The notes under the pieces are model-generated. The model did not search any database, was not told where the DNA came from, and saw only the letters and a program-made list of their open reading frames with translations. Source: Anisus vortex (taxonomy: Eukaryota; Mollusca; Gastropoda; Planorbidae). From it: DNA of 64,000 bases. Within the stretch, counting starts at the first letter, position 1; every line of letters starts with the position of its first letter. A program made the translations under genes and the position numbers. The stretch is taken from assembly GCA_949126835.1 (NCBI GenBank), contig OX421505.1:3591587-3655586 (forward strand), read 5' to 3'. Of the stretch, positions 33,037 through 43,858 are shown one piece after another.

Positions 33037-33245
33037 AGTGCACGGTGGAAGGTGGGCGTAAGAGAGTCTGTCAACTGAGATGCTGGTTCGGCAATGTAAA
33101 ATATTAGACAGGGCTGCAGTTAACTTAACTATTGACAACCGCTCAAGATAGGCAAAAGTGGAGAAATTTGACTGGTGAGTTGTCCATTCATTCCCCCCAA
33201 CGACCTCAACGGTCATGGGATTGATGATGATGATGATGAAAAAAG
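33037..33245 (+). pseudogene. RTE-type LINE C-terminal tail
   Basis: The + strand reads VCQLRCWFGNV, then TAQDRQKWRNLTGELSIHS, a typical ending of RTE/BovB-like ORF2, with two stops. It is followed by a (GAT)n run. It is close to the copy at 56400-56580. Confidence 0.75.
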
Positions 33246-33454
33246 TGGAAACAGAGTTAATCCTTTTCTTAAATGCAAAGTGATTTTGTGGCATTGACAA
33301 CGCTAAGTTTAATGGATTGTTCCTTACATGTGTCTTCTAATATCGTTTAAATTACAGATGTTTCTTCTATACAGAATATTATTACATCTATTGCCCAGAA
33401 CCTCTGCATGCTAGGTTTATTGTTAGAAAGATAGAAAATAAATAAAAACAATAG

Positions 33455-33485
<31 letters not shown>

Positions 33486-33755
33486 GATAGATAGATAGAT
33501 AGATAGATAGGTAGATATAGATAGAAAGATAGATAGAGATAGGTAGGTATATATAAATGTATAGATAGATAGGTAGATAGAATGACAGATATGTAGGCTA
33601 TATATAGATAGAAAGATATACATAGATAGATGTGTAGATATAGATGTTTAGGTGAATATCGATATATAGAAAGATAGATAGATAAATAGATAGTTAGATA
33701 GGTAGGCTAGATAAAGAAATATATAGGTAGATATAGATAAATAGATAGACATATG
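33455..33755. repeat. (TA)n and degenerate GATA microsatellite
   Basis: A perfect (AT)n at about 33460-33485 leads into GATA units, then degenerate GATA/GGTA sequence to about 33755. Confidence 0.9.
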
Positions 33756-34037
33756 AGAAAACTCTTCAGATGATGTTTCCTCTTAATCAAGCTTATAAAA
33801 CTTATGTTATAAATTGCAACCAATTATCTGGCCATCTATGGGTGTGTCTCTGAGTGCGTGTTAGAAATCATTAGTGTGATTCATACACTTTTATTGAATT
33901 TCTATCCAGCGGTCGGTATTGTAGCCAACCTAATTGATGTTCATCTGTTCATCATTAACAAGTGGTTCTATAAATATCATCTTTTTTAAAATATAGGCCC
34001 TAATATAATATAGGCTATATATATATATATATATATT

Positions 34038-34195
34038 ATATATCAGCGGCTAGATCACCGGACTGTCAACCAAAAACAAACTGACAGGTCGCGGGTTCTA
34101 GCCCTGCCATCGGCGGATTCCTGTCGCCCTACAGGAGTTTTGGGCCTAGTGGACGTAATAATCTTCTATCTAGAAGGAACGTCTGTAAACTTATA
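34038..34195 (+). mobile_element. tRNA-derived SINE family B with LINE-like tail
   Basis: The head GCGGCTAGATCACCGGACTG (A-box-like) and CAGGTCGCGGGTTCTAGCCC (B-box-like) is followed by CTGTCGCCCTACAGGAGTTT and GGCCTAGTGGACGTAATAAT, then CTTCTATCTAGAAGGAACGT and CTGTAA. The last part closely resembles the 3' end of the CR1-like LINE at 45200-45240. It ends in a (TA)n run. The second copy is at 52845-52985. Confidence 0.8.
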
Positions 34196-34197
34196 AG

Positions 34198-34232
<35 letters not shown>

Positions 34233-34234
34233 AC

Positions 34235-34302
<68 letters not shown>

Positions 34303-34390
34303 AAGAGAGAGAAAGAGAGGCAGGAAATAGAGAGAAAAGGAGAGCAAAGAGAGGGAGAAAGCAAAGAGAGAGAGAGAGAGAGAGAGGACT
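34196..34390. repeat. (TA)n then (GA)n-rich microsatellite
   Basis: A (TA)n run is followed by GAGAGAGAAAGAGAGAGA-type sequence to about 34386. Frames reading LSLSLFLSLF on the - strand are artefacts. Confidence 0.95.
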
Positions 34391-34739
34391 TGAACGCATA
34401 ATACATTGAACTATGAAATTTAAAAAACCCACAAAGTCTTGTCTAGACAAGAGTTCTTGTTTTAATTTCCCACAGAAAGATAAACAGATCCATAAAACGC
34501 TTATTTGTTTCAAATTGAATTATTTCCCTTTAATAAACGTTTTTCGTTCTATTAAAAATAAAATAATAATCTCGCCGAACGTAAGATATCTGGCGTGTCT
34601 TTGAGAGTTACGAGGGTGAGGAGTCGGGAGGGGGGGGGAAGAGAGGATGGGGGCAGTTATAAATAAGATGAAGAATTCTGCACACACATACAGTCGCATG
34701 TCTTCCCCCTGTGTGAATACAGCCACGTAGACCCCGGAT

Positions 34740-34870
34740 GGAAATGACGTCACAGAAGGAGGGGGAGGCTACTCCGGCCAATTTCTGTTTTATCAACCTG
34801 TTGCCGCCCTTTAATTGATAGCCGGCTACTATTTATAGGGGATTGAGAAAGGGGGCGGTGGGAAGGAGGG
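34740..34870 (+). promoter_or_regulatory. promoter-like patch (CRE, CCAAT, TATA-like, GC box)
   Basis: Within 120 bp I see TGACGTCA (34745-34752), a GGCCAAT word (34777-34783), a TATTTATA (34830-34837) and GGGGGCGGTG (34851-34860). This is denser than chance would suggest in such AT-rich DNA. No coding exon that I can support lies just downstream, so this is a candidate only. Confidence 0.35.
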
Positions 34871-35239
34871 GACAGGTTTGGGAAGAGTTATCTGTTCACG
34901 ATGGATTCAGGGTTAAATTCCTGGCATTGCAAGCGCCCTCTCTCCCCTTTTCATGCCACCCCTTCCCACCCACACCTCTATTAATTAGTTTCAGTCCATA
35001 AGTATAATTAAACTTTTGGTACATATTTTATGAGAGCCGCGAAGTTTTGCGTTCCGCAAATGAGAGGTAAGTTTTTGCAAAATCTATAGAGACATTTTCT
35101 GACAGAGGATTAGAAGCTTTTCCTTAAGCAGGGAAGGTCAACGTCAAGACCTTCACCCAACGCCCCTGCAATATTCTAATGTGTGGGGGCCTAAATGAAA
35201 AAGAATTGTCAATATAGTAATTAGTGGATGCATAAGGCA

Positions 35240-35328
35240 ATGGAAGTAGCATTCACATGTTTGCGTGGACAAGGGAAAAAAAACTAGGGGATTGTGTGGC
35301 CAGCACATTGCCTAGCCGACTAATTTTT
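35240..35328 (-). repeat. fragment of SINE family A
   Basis: GGAAGTAGCATTCACATGTT, then TAGGGGATTGTGTGGCCAGC and ACATTGCCTAGCCG match the tail half of the SINE as it reads at 31100-31190. Confidence 0.65.
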
Positions 35329-35439
35329 AATGAAATCCTTTCCAGAACTATTCCAAGTGACTTTCATACTTAGCAAAGCTTAGTGTTAATTCATCAATGG
35401 CTGGTTGTTATTTTTTTTTTAGTTCTCTGCGTCATTGTG

Positions 35440-35670
35440 TGATATTGAACCATCCTACAAGGTAAAGTAGAAGGAGCACGCAAAAATGGTCGCCAGAAAA
35501 AAAAAGAATTGGCTGGACAACCTGCAAGAGTTGACCGAACTAACTCTTGAGATGCATCTGCAAACGGCTTCTGACCGGGACAAATGGAGAAATCTGGCTA
35601 CGCTCACCGTCGTAGCACCACCACGACGAAAGTGACGGGTCTGAATGGTCTGATGCTGATGATGATATCG
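35440..35670 (+). pseudogene. RTE-type LINE C-terminal tail
   Basis: The + strand reads GKVEGARKNGRQKKKNWLDN, then LQTASDRDKWRNLATLTVV and a stop, then GATGATGAT. The GK-x-EGxRxxGR and DRDKWR words are signature pieces of RTE ORF2 endings. It is a 5'-truncated copy with an intact short reading frame. Confidence 0.8.
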
Positions 35671-35937
35671 AACCAAACTTTCATTTTAAATACTATTTTC
35701 TTATTTTTTACATTTTCTTCTGCTATTGCATAATAATTTTGATTACACTAGGCAGAGAGTTATAGTTATTACATTGTAAATGCTACCTTTAACTGTTACA
35801 AGTTGAAATTCCTAACCATTTTAAATTCACATTCTCGCTTTTATAGCGGCGGCACGCGGGCCGCACGTAAGTGTACGAATTGCTGCAATTAGACCTATGA
35901 CAATGATCCGCGGCTCTCCAGAATCAGGCGGAACGTA

Positions 35938-36200
35938 ACAGAAGATGTAAAGTACCAGTCGGGCCAAATTGATTATAGGACCAATGTTGCAGCATTCACC
36001 AGTTTATGTGGTATACTAGGTAATTGTGTGGCCAGCACAAAGCACAACCCTAGCTAAGGTCAGGTACCCATCAGGGCTGTGTAGACTCAGGGACACCTCT
36101 CCAGAACTGGGGAAACAATCCTAGTCTGCATCAGAATTCGAACGCAGGACCCTCAGCACGCCAGCCGAATGCGCTGTCGCTCGGCCACCGTACTCCATAA
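35938..36200 (-). mobile_element. tRNA-derived SINE family A
   Basis: On the - strand it starts CGGTGGCCGAGCGACAGCGC and has GGTCCTGCGTTCGAATTCTG as B box, then the family body and tail (AACTGGTGAATGCTGCAACA). Nearly full length and diverged. Confidence 0.85.
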
Positions 36201-36566
36201 GAACACAAGAAGAAGAATCAAAATGTAACCAGAGGATTGTGTGTACAATGTGGCGCCTAGACATGGAACAATTTGCCTCAAACACCGAGCAACTCTTAAA
36301 AGGAAAAATGCGTCCTTCAACTTTTTTATTTTTTAATTGTGGAAAGAGAGAGAAAACACAGAGCATGCTAAATTAACTGTGACAACATGGAGAAACGCGC
36401 AATACGAATGCATTTCATCAATTTCCTTATCGCACTAGACGAAGGTAAACTTAACCAAGTGAAAGTTTCAAGTGTAATTATGAACAAAAAATGTATTTCT
36501 TTTTTAAAGATGGACAACTATACGTTTTTTCTTTTAATTCAATTAGATGTTCGTGTCTTTATATAT

Positions 36567-36747
36567 CAGTGACCTTATGTTTGTGGCTATTTTTATCAGT
36601 GACGTTATTTTTGTGGCTATTTTTATCAGTGACGTTATTTTTGTGGCTATTTTTATCAGTGACGTTATTTTTGTGGCTATTTTTATCAGTGACGTTATTT
36701 TTGTGGCTATTTTTATCAGTGACGTTATTTTTTGTGGCTATTTTTAT
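36567..36747. repeat. 30-bp tandem repeat, 6 units
   Basis: The unit is CAGTGACGTTATTTTTGTGG followed by CTATTTTTAT. Internal units look identical and the last has one extra T. Each unit carries a GTGACGTTA word. Because 30 is a multiple of three, all frames stay open across it, giving spurious ORFs on both strands. Confidence 0.95.
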
Positions 36748-36866
36748 CCCATACGGTTGAGAAAATAACAATCTATTTTCTTCTCTCTAATTTCATCCAC
36801 AGGTTTCCACTTTCGGTTTGAACTCTTTCTACTGCAGCTGAGTCTTTCTACATTGTTATTTGTTAT

Positions 36867-37896
36867 TGTTACGAAACGTAAATTCCCTACATTGTAATGT
36901 TAATAAACCAACTAAATCATTTAAGCGAATTGCGTTTAAACGATATAAATATTTCTCAGCTCAAAGTTTCCCCCGGGTTTTTCCTAACCTAATTTGAGCA
37001 TTATTGTTTTTTATTAACCTCGATAAAAACATGAACTGTTCACGCGAGTACAGCATGTCAAGGTCGATCGGTCTCTCCTTATTTTGTTAGAGCATTATTG
37101 CTTGTTCTTAATAAAAAGTATCTGATCACGCAGTCAACATGCAGGCTTGATTAAAATATTCGTGTCACTAAACTGTCTGGTTTTTCCAACGATTGACCCG
37201 TAATATATTTCTACGCGATTCGACACTTTTAGTCAGTTCTTGGCGTACAGCCGTTCGGATAACATCTAATATTAAGTCTCTGAGAATCGTTTCTATTTGA
37301 GTTGTATTATGGAAAATTTATTATTCTACTATTAACTACAATGCTATATGTTCATTGAGGATATTCATTACTAATTGGAATATGTGTATTTCTTGATTGT
37401 GTATATAATATTATTTGGATTCCTACTGGATTGATTTTGTAAATTAAACCAAATTTATCGTTGCTTTCTACACAACTTGGTTAACGTCAATATTTCAAAG
37501 TTATCTACATGTGTGTATGTGTAATATTTATTCAACTATATTAATAATCTACACTACCACTCAACATCGAGGTTCTTGCTGTATAATATGAGCCACACAA
37601 ATAATTATACATGAAGTAAATCAACTGTAAACTCTAAAACTACGCTATGTGAATTGCCAGGGGATTATAAGAACCAGGAATACTCTAGACAACTACAAAT
37701 AAACTTCAGAATGGTATAATAAGATCTTCACTAATACAAGGATACTCACACTAACAATAACAATACTATAACTATCATTTTCATAAATTGAATGGGGGCT
37801 CTAGCCGTAATAACATTATAAATTATAATTATACTTGTGTGATAAATAGAAGGTCTCATCCATGATTTATTATGGTGAATAAATTGCCTTGTAATA
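36867..37896 (+). repeat. 5' LTR (1030 bp)
   Basis: It begins TGTTACGAAACG and ends TTGTAATA, an imperfect TGTTAC/GTAATA inverted pair, ending in TA and not the usual CA. The partner at 43859-44888 has the same length, and I saw no difference reading them side by side. AATAAA words occur near both ends (36896 and 37881 region). Confidence 0.95.
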
Positions 37897-38301
37897 AAAT
37901 GGGTTTTGCTCGTCAGTGATTTACTAACAAACGTTTAGAGGATTTACTTCAACTTCAAGAATCGTTATACTATTTACACAAATTATTTACAACTGCCGTA
38001 ATACATACTCGTAACTTGGATGGATTGTGTTGGAAAATATGAACAATATACAATATACTAAAGATTGTGATTGAATTGAACATTGCTATTGAGAATCGGA
38101 AAACTTAACTATTCAGCCTGGAAAATTATCTGGTGTATTACCTTATCGAACAAAGTAACTCTAAGAAAGTATTATTTTTTATGACCTTGTTGTGAAAAAT
38201 CTGAACTGTGTGGTGTAGTGAATTATTCAAAGGACAGAAAGTAAGTTGGACACTTTTATTGTATTATTAACAAGATTTACAGTAACTTTTAATAATATAA
38301 A
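37897..38301 (+). other. untranslated leader with primer-binding-site candidate
   Basis: The best primer-site candidate is TGGGTTTTGCTCGTCAG starting at 37900, 3 bp after the LTR. I cannot name the tRNA. The leader continues to the ATG at 38302 without another open frame of note. Confidence 0.45.
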
Positions 38302-41300
38302 ATGGAGGCCACAAATAATCTTACATTGGATCCAGAGATATTCGATCTAACCTCAGAACAGCTTAATAAAATGTCAATGATACAATTAAAAGAATTGGCT
38401 AAATCATTGGGCATTTCTATCACAGAAACTAGGCCATCAAAAACTAAATTACTTCAAGAGGTAACTGAGTGTTTAAGAAAACAAGGTACACTAATTATTG
38501 AAGAAACTACTGCTAATTATAACATTAATGATGAATCAGATGATGAATTACCTTTTCCTATAACACAAAGAGTAAAGCATACAACTGGTGACTTAAGTGA
38601 AGAATGGAAATTTAAACTTGAGTTAAGAAAGATGGAATTAGAGATGGAAAGAGAAATAGCAAGAGAGAAAATAGCAAGCCAAGAAAGAATTGAGATAGCA
38701 AGGTCTCGTACGTCAAATCATTCGAATGCAAGCTCTGAAGCAGATGCAGAACTGTATAAGTTTAAGAAACATATTCCAGTTTTTGAAGATAATTCGGTGG
38801 AAGAGTTCTTCATGATTTTCGAGAGAAACGCTAGAGACTATCAATTTCCCGAGGGCAAGAAAGCTATACTCCTACGCTCAGCTCTGAACAAAGGAAAGGC
38901 ACTTGATGTTGTATTAAGTCTTACTGAAGAGGAATTGTATGATTATGAACTGATCAAGAATAGAGTACTGCTAAGTTATGCATTAACACCTGAAAAATAT
39001 AGAAAAGTTTTTCGCGAGTCTAAGAAAGAACAGGAACAATCCCATGTTGATTTTCTAAGACAGAAAAAGAAATATTTTGAAAGATGGATTCGATCCAAAG
39101 GTGTAAACAAAGACTTTGATAAATTAGCTAATCTTATGCTAATGGAAGACTTTAACAATAACATCAGAGGTGACGTAAGAATACATTTAGCAGACAAAGG
39201 TGTAGAACAAGTAGAAACAGCAGCAGTAATGGCAGACGAATATGTTATTATCCATTCCAGCAATAAATTTACAACAGTTGATAAATCAAAATTCCAGAAT
39301 CGAGATATGAAGGTAGAAAAGAAAACCATAAATCCAAATGAATCCTATCAATCAAAGAGACATCAGCAGAGCAATGAAGGTCCAACAAATTCCAAGCCAA
39401 CCTGTAGCCATTGTAAACGAATTGGACATACTAAGGAAAAGTGCTGGATATTGAATGGGAACCCGAATAAAAAGAATGTTGTCTTATCGTATGTAGCAAT
39501 GCCAAAACAAAGAACTCATGAAAATGTAAAGAAGGATATTAGAACTCAAACAGAGATACCTAGTGCTAATGCAGATAACCTGACAAAACACACGTATCTA
39601 GGAAACTTGAAACCAGAAATAGTTCCTGAAATAGAGACAATGGTTTTCAATAATTCTAATTCTAATCTGAGCTCCAAGGAGTCTATATCAGATAGAACCA
39701 CCATGAGTACTAAACATACCTCTTACAAAAATAACTTGGATACAGATCTCATCGATACTGAGATACCAAGCAATTGTTTACCATTCATTGAAGAAGGTAC
39801 CGTGTCATCCATAATAAATGGTGTCACTAGTGAAAAGAACATCAGAATACTCCGTGATACAGGGGCTGAGGTTTCACTACTTTTAGAGAATACTGTTCCT
39901 ACGTCACAATCGACATATACAGGACAGGATCTCACTATTCAAGGTGTATCAAGGAAAAATGTACAAGTTCCTTTGCATCAAATACAGCTGAAGAGTGCGT
40001 ACTTCACTGGAAATGTAGTTGTGGGTGTATACAAATCACTTCCGTTTAAAGGTGTTTCTTTAATACTGGGAAATGATATTGCTGGAGATGTGGTGCATTC
40101 CATATCCAAGAAAAAACAATACCTCAATAAAAGTGAGAGCTTTATCAAACCTATATGCATCGTCACGAGAGGTATGGCCCAACAACAAAAGTCTGTCGAA
40201 ACCATGTCAAAGTCAAAAATAGAACCAGAAATTGACCTACAGGCAACTTTCCTGGCTGACATCTTGAGTGGTCCCTCAGTCAAGACTACTGAAAGTAATT
40301 TGTCACCTCGACAATTACTCCTATTAGAACAGAATAGAGATTCAGGAATTAAACACCTGAAGAAAAAGGTGATAACTGAACAGGAGGCAGAAATTAAAGG
40401 AAATGGATTTTTTCTGAAGGAGGGAATATTAATGCAAAAATGGAGAGATGTGAAATGTGATAATGACAATTGCAGAGAAGGAAGTCAGATTGTGGTACCA
40501 GCCATATATCGTAATGACATCTTACACATGGCTCATGATACGCCATATGCTGGTCATCTAGGAGTGAACAAGACTTACCGTCGAATTCTTCCGTACTTCT
40601 ATTGGCCTGGACTACATCGTGACGTCACAAAATACTGCAAGTCATGCAATACATGCCAGATAGTTGGTAAACCTAACCAGACTATACCGGTAGCACCTCT
40701 AAAGCCAATACCTGCCTTTGCAGAACCATTTAGCCACTTGCTAATAGACTGTGTAGGTCCTTTGCCTAAAACAAAGACAGGACACCAGTACTTATTCACT
40801 ATAATGTGCACTGCCACGAGATACCCTGAAGCTATTCCGCTACGCACCATTAACGCAGATAAGATATCTGACGCACTGATTGCATTTTGTTCAAGATACG
40901 GTCTTCCAAAGACTATACAGTCAGACCAAGGATCTAACTTTACATCAAAGCTGTTTAACCAGGTCTTAAAGAAACTAGGCATCCAACATGCAACTTCAAC
41001 TGCGTACCATCCGCAAAGCCAAGGTGCCCTAGAAAGATATCATCAGACTCTGAAAACCATGCTCCGCACATACTGTTTTGAGAACACTGAAGACTGGGAT
41101 CGCGGTATTCCATTCGCTCTTTTCGCGACTAGAGAAACTGTGCAGGAATCTCTTGGATTCAGTCCGTTCGAGTTAGTGTTTGGACATTCAGTTCGAGGAC
41201 CTCTAAAACTGTTGCAGGAAACCTTGTTAAATTCTGATGAAGAGACTGGACTCGTAGCTTATGTGGAACAATTTAGCAATAGAATCTATCATGCTTTTAA

Positions 41301-43077
41301 TCATGTTAAAGATAATCTTTTGCAGGCTCAGAAAAGAATGAAAGGGTACTATGATGTCAAGGCCAGATCCCGATGTTTCCATCCTGGTGATAAAGTCCTC
41401 ATGTTGACCCCATTGTCTGGACAACCCCTGAGTGCAAAATATACAGGACCATATCAGGTTTTAGATAAAATCAGTGATGTAACATACATTGTAAAAACCC
41501 CTGATAGAAGGAAAACACAGAGACTGTGCCATATAAACATGCTAAAACCTTATGTTGTTAGGGAAGAACAAACTGACATTAGGCCAGTGAGTGCTATCAA
41601 AACTGTTGAAACACCCCCGCCTAAATTTAAAAAGACAATCATAGAAAGTAAACTTCAGAACACTGAAGCACTTAAAAACCTCAATGATAAACTGGCACAT
41701 CTAGACTTAGGTGAACAGACTTCTATCAAGGGTTTAATCTATGATCATGTAAATTTGTTTAGTGATGTTCCTAACAAAACAACTTTGGTTACCCATGATG
41801 TAGTTTTAAAAGATGATAATGTTAAACCTGTCAAACAACATCCGTATAGGGTTAATCCCATACAACTTGAACACATCCGTAAAGAAATTGATTATATGCT
41901 GAGCAATGATATAATTACTCACAGTAACAGTGATTGGTCATCCCCATGTGTGTTGGTTCCCAAATCTGATGGTTCACTACGCTTTTGTGTAGACTATAGG
42001 AAATTAAACCAAGTGACAAAAACAGATTCGTATCCCATACCACGGATAGATGATTTAATCGATAGAGTAAGCACTGCAAACTATGTAACTAAGATTGACT
42101 TACTAACAGCTTATTTCCAAATCCCATTGACAGATAGGGCTCAGGAGGTATCAACTTTTGTCACTCCTGATGGATTATATAAGTTTAAAGTAATGCCATT
42201 CGGAATGGTCAATGCTCCAGCTAGTTTTCAAAGACTAATAAACACTATTATCCATGATATCCCACAATGCCATGCATATCTGGACGATATCGTAGTGTTC
42301 AGTAATAACTTTAATGATCATCTAGATCAGTTAAAACTATTATTCCAAAAACTAAAACAGGCTAATCTTACTATCAACCTAGTTAAAAGTCAATTTTGCC
42401 ATGCAGAAATTGAATATTTAGGTCATGTAGTGGGTAATGGCAAAGTAAAACCAGTGAATGCCAAAGTCAAAGCTATACAGGAATTCCCTGTCCCTAAAAC
42501 GCAGAAACAACTTCGAGGATTTCTGGGTATGGCCGGGTACTACAGGAAGTTTTGTAAAAACTTTTCTATTATCACTTGCCCTTTGACAAATCTCTTGAGA
42601 AAGAAAAATCAATTTAAGTGGACTCAGGAATGTGACCAAGCCTTTAATAATATAAAAGACATACTGACCAAGGCACCAGTATTAGTCTCACCTGATTATA
42701 CTAAACCTTTCAGAATAACGGTAGACTCGTGTAATACAGGAATGGGCGCGGTAATCTCACAAATAGGAGATGATTCACTTGAACATCCCATTAGCTTTTG
42801 TTCAAAAAAATTTAACCCACATGAGGTAAATTATAGCACAATAGAGCAGGAATTACTAGGACTTATCCAAGCATTGAAACATTTCAATTACTATGTAAAT
42901 GGTTCTCAGTTCCCAATCGAGATATTCACTGATCACAATCCACTAGTATTTCTTTCCCGCATCAAACAAAATCAGCGCATCCTAAGATGGAGTTTGTTTA
43001 TTCAAGCTTACAACTTAAAAATAACTCACTTATCTGGACAAGATAACATCGTCGCGGACACCCTATCGCGTATGTAA
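38302..43077 (+). CDS. gag-pol: Gag-Pol polyprotein of the Gmr1-like retrotransposon
   Basis: One uninterrupted 1591-residue frame. Residues 22-60 look like a SAP-type DNA-binding helix pair (MIQLKELAKSLGISITETRP). A charged coiled coil follows at about 105-140. The Gag zinc knuckle is CSHCKRIGHTKEKC (Cys368, Cys371, His376, Cys381). The aspartic protease has DTGAE at 519. Integrase follows: an HHCC zinc domain (His745, His752, Cys782, Cys785), catalytic Asp816, Asp875 and Glu911 with DD35E spacing, then a GPY/F-like module near 1049. RT comes next with YLDD at 1326-1329, then RNase H (Asp near 1475; TDHNP at about 1543), ending DTLSR. Gag and Pol share one frame with no stop or shift between them, so the Gag:Pol ratio must be set some other way. 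The start is the first ATG after the leader. Confidence 0.96.
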   Translation: MEATNNLTLDPEIFDLTSEQLNKMSMIQLKELAKSLGISITETRPSKTKLLQEVTECLRKQGTLIIEETTANYNINDESDDELPFPITQRVKHTTGDLSEEWKFKLELRKMELEMEREIAREKIASQERIEIARSRTSNHSNASSEADAELYKFKKHIPVFEDNSVEEFFMIFERNARDYQFPEGKKAILLRSALNKGKALDVVLSLTEEELYDYELIKNRVLLSYALTPEKYRKVFRESKKEQEQSHVDFLRQKKKYFERWIRSKGVNKDFDKLANLMLMEDFNNNIRGDVRIHLADKGVEQVETAAVMADEYVIIHSSNKFTTVDKSKFQNRDMKVEKKTINPNESYQSKRHQQSNEGPTNSKPTCSHCKRIGHTKEKCWILNGNPNKKNVVLSYVAMPKQRTHENVKKDIRTQTEIPSANADNLTKHTYLGNLKPEIVPEIETMVFNNSNSNLSSKESISDRTTMSTKHTSYKNNLDTDLIDTEIPSNCLPFIEEGTVSSIINGVTSEKNIRILRDTGAEVSLLLENTVPTSQSTYTGQDLTIQGVSRKNVQVPLHQIQLKSAYFTGNVVVGVYKSLPFKGVSLILGNDIAGDVVHSISKKKQYLNKSESFIKPICIVTRGMAQQQKSVETMSKSKIEPEIDLQATFLADILSGPSVKTTESNLSPRQLLLLEQNRDSGIKHLKKKVITEQEAEIKGNGFFLKEGILMQKWRDVKCDNDNCREGSQIVVPAIYRNDILHMAHDTPYAGHLGVNKTYRRILPYFYWPGLHRDVTKYCKSCNTCQIVGKPNQTIPVAPLKPIPAFAEPFSHLLIDCVGPLPKTKTGHQYLFTIMCTATRYPEAIPLRTINADKISDALIAFCSRYGLPKTIQSDQGSNFTSKLFNQVLKKLGIQHATSTAYHPQSQGALERYHQTLKTMLRTYCFENTEDWDRGIPFALFATRETVQESLGFSPFELVFGHSVRGPLKLLQETLLNSDEETGLVAYVEQFSNRIYHAFNHVKDNLLQAQKRMKGYYDVKARSRCFHPGDKVLMLTPLSGQPLSAKYTGPYQVLDKISDVTYIVKTPDRRKTQRLCHINMLKPYVVREEQTDIRPVSAIKTVETPPPKFKKTIIESKLQNTEALKNLNDKLAHLDLGEQTSIKGLIYDHVNLFSDVPNKTTLVTHDVVLKDDNVKPVKQHPYRVNPIQLEHIRKEIDYMLSNDIITHSNSDWSSPCVLVPKSDGSLRFCVDYRKLNQVTKTDSYPIPRIDDLIDRVSTANYVTKIDLLTAYFQIPLTDRAQEVSTFVTPDGLYKFKVMPFGMVNAPASFQRLINTIIHDIPQCHAYLDDIVVFSNNFNDHLDQLKLLFQKLKQANLTINLVKSQFCHAEIEYLGHVVGNGKVKPVNAKVKAIQEFPVPKTQKQLRGFLGMAGYYRKFCKNFSIITCPLTNLLRKKNQFKWTQECDQAFNNIKDILTKAPVLVSPDYTKPFRITVDSCNTGMGAVISQIGDDSLEHPISFCSKKFNPHEVNYSTIEQELLGLIQALKHFNYYVNGSQFPIEIFTDHNPLVFLSRIKQNQRILRWSLFIQAYNLKITHLSGQDNIVADTLSRM

Positions 43078-43858
43078 CAAATGTATAAGGGGATAACTTC
43101 ATGTATATATTCTGATAATCCTAACTAAGAGAATTGGATCATTTAAAAAATAAATGCATGAATATATGAATATGTTGTGATTATTTTATGCAATATCTTA
43201 TGCCTTATTTTATGCCATGAATATTTCCATTTGCTAAAACAAATATTATTATTGTTGTAGAGAAAAAAAAAAAAAAAAAGAACCTAATAAGTTACTTATA
43301 AATATTATGGATTTATGAACATAAATTTTCTTTATTACTAAGATAATGAATGAACAGAAATGTACATCCTTATTTTGAAACAATCAAACTATAGTTGTGA
43401 TTATGTAAAAACCAAGATAGAGTAATGTGCATACACTTCACATGCTTACACACTTAAGATTAAATTCTTACTCTTAAGTTTATTTAAATATTAATTTCAT
43501 TTAAGTTGAATTAATTAATGATTGAATTGTTTAATATGATAACATTAGTTATGCTGATTTTTACCTTATAAATAAGATGATGATGTTTATAAGGAATGAT
43601 ATCTCAGAGAGTATAATTTTTTTTAGAATAACGCGAACATGTGTTATGGTCTAAGGATAACTTGAGATCCTATATGATGAGGGTTTAATAGAATAAATTA
43701 TTTCCCTTACTTGTCTTATTTAACGGACTACCCAGGTGGAGTCAGTTTTTTTTTTTGTATATTGTTTAGAACTAAAGTTAAGTGCAGGCGGTTCTAAAAG
43801 AAATTGCACACTTCTATTGTTTAGTATGCAATGTTCTTTTCCTTTTGGTATGGGCGAC
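43078..43858 (+). other. 3' untranslated region of the retrotransposon
   Basis: AT-rich, with a 16-18 base A-run near 43262. No envelope frame. The sequence just before the 3' LTR (GGTATGGGCGAC) is a poor polypurine tract. I see no better one within 60 bp. Confidence 0.6.

Noticed and set aside
34129..34513. Ser/Leu/Phe-rich frames on the - strand
   Set aside because: They translate (GA)n and (TA)n microsatellite sequence.
36491..36771. Frames on both strands at the 30-bp array
   Set aside because: The 30-bp period keeps frames open, and the peptides are exact internal repeats.
38976..42639. Minus-strand frames across the retrotransposon coding region
   Set aside because: They are shadows of the gag-pol frame without recognisable motifs.
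43078..43858. Envelope gene in the intact LTR element
   Set aside because: No long frame lies between the pol stop and the 3' LTR, so the element has no env.
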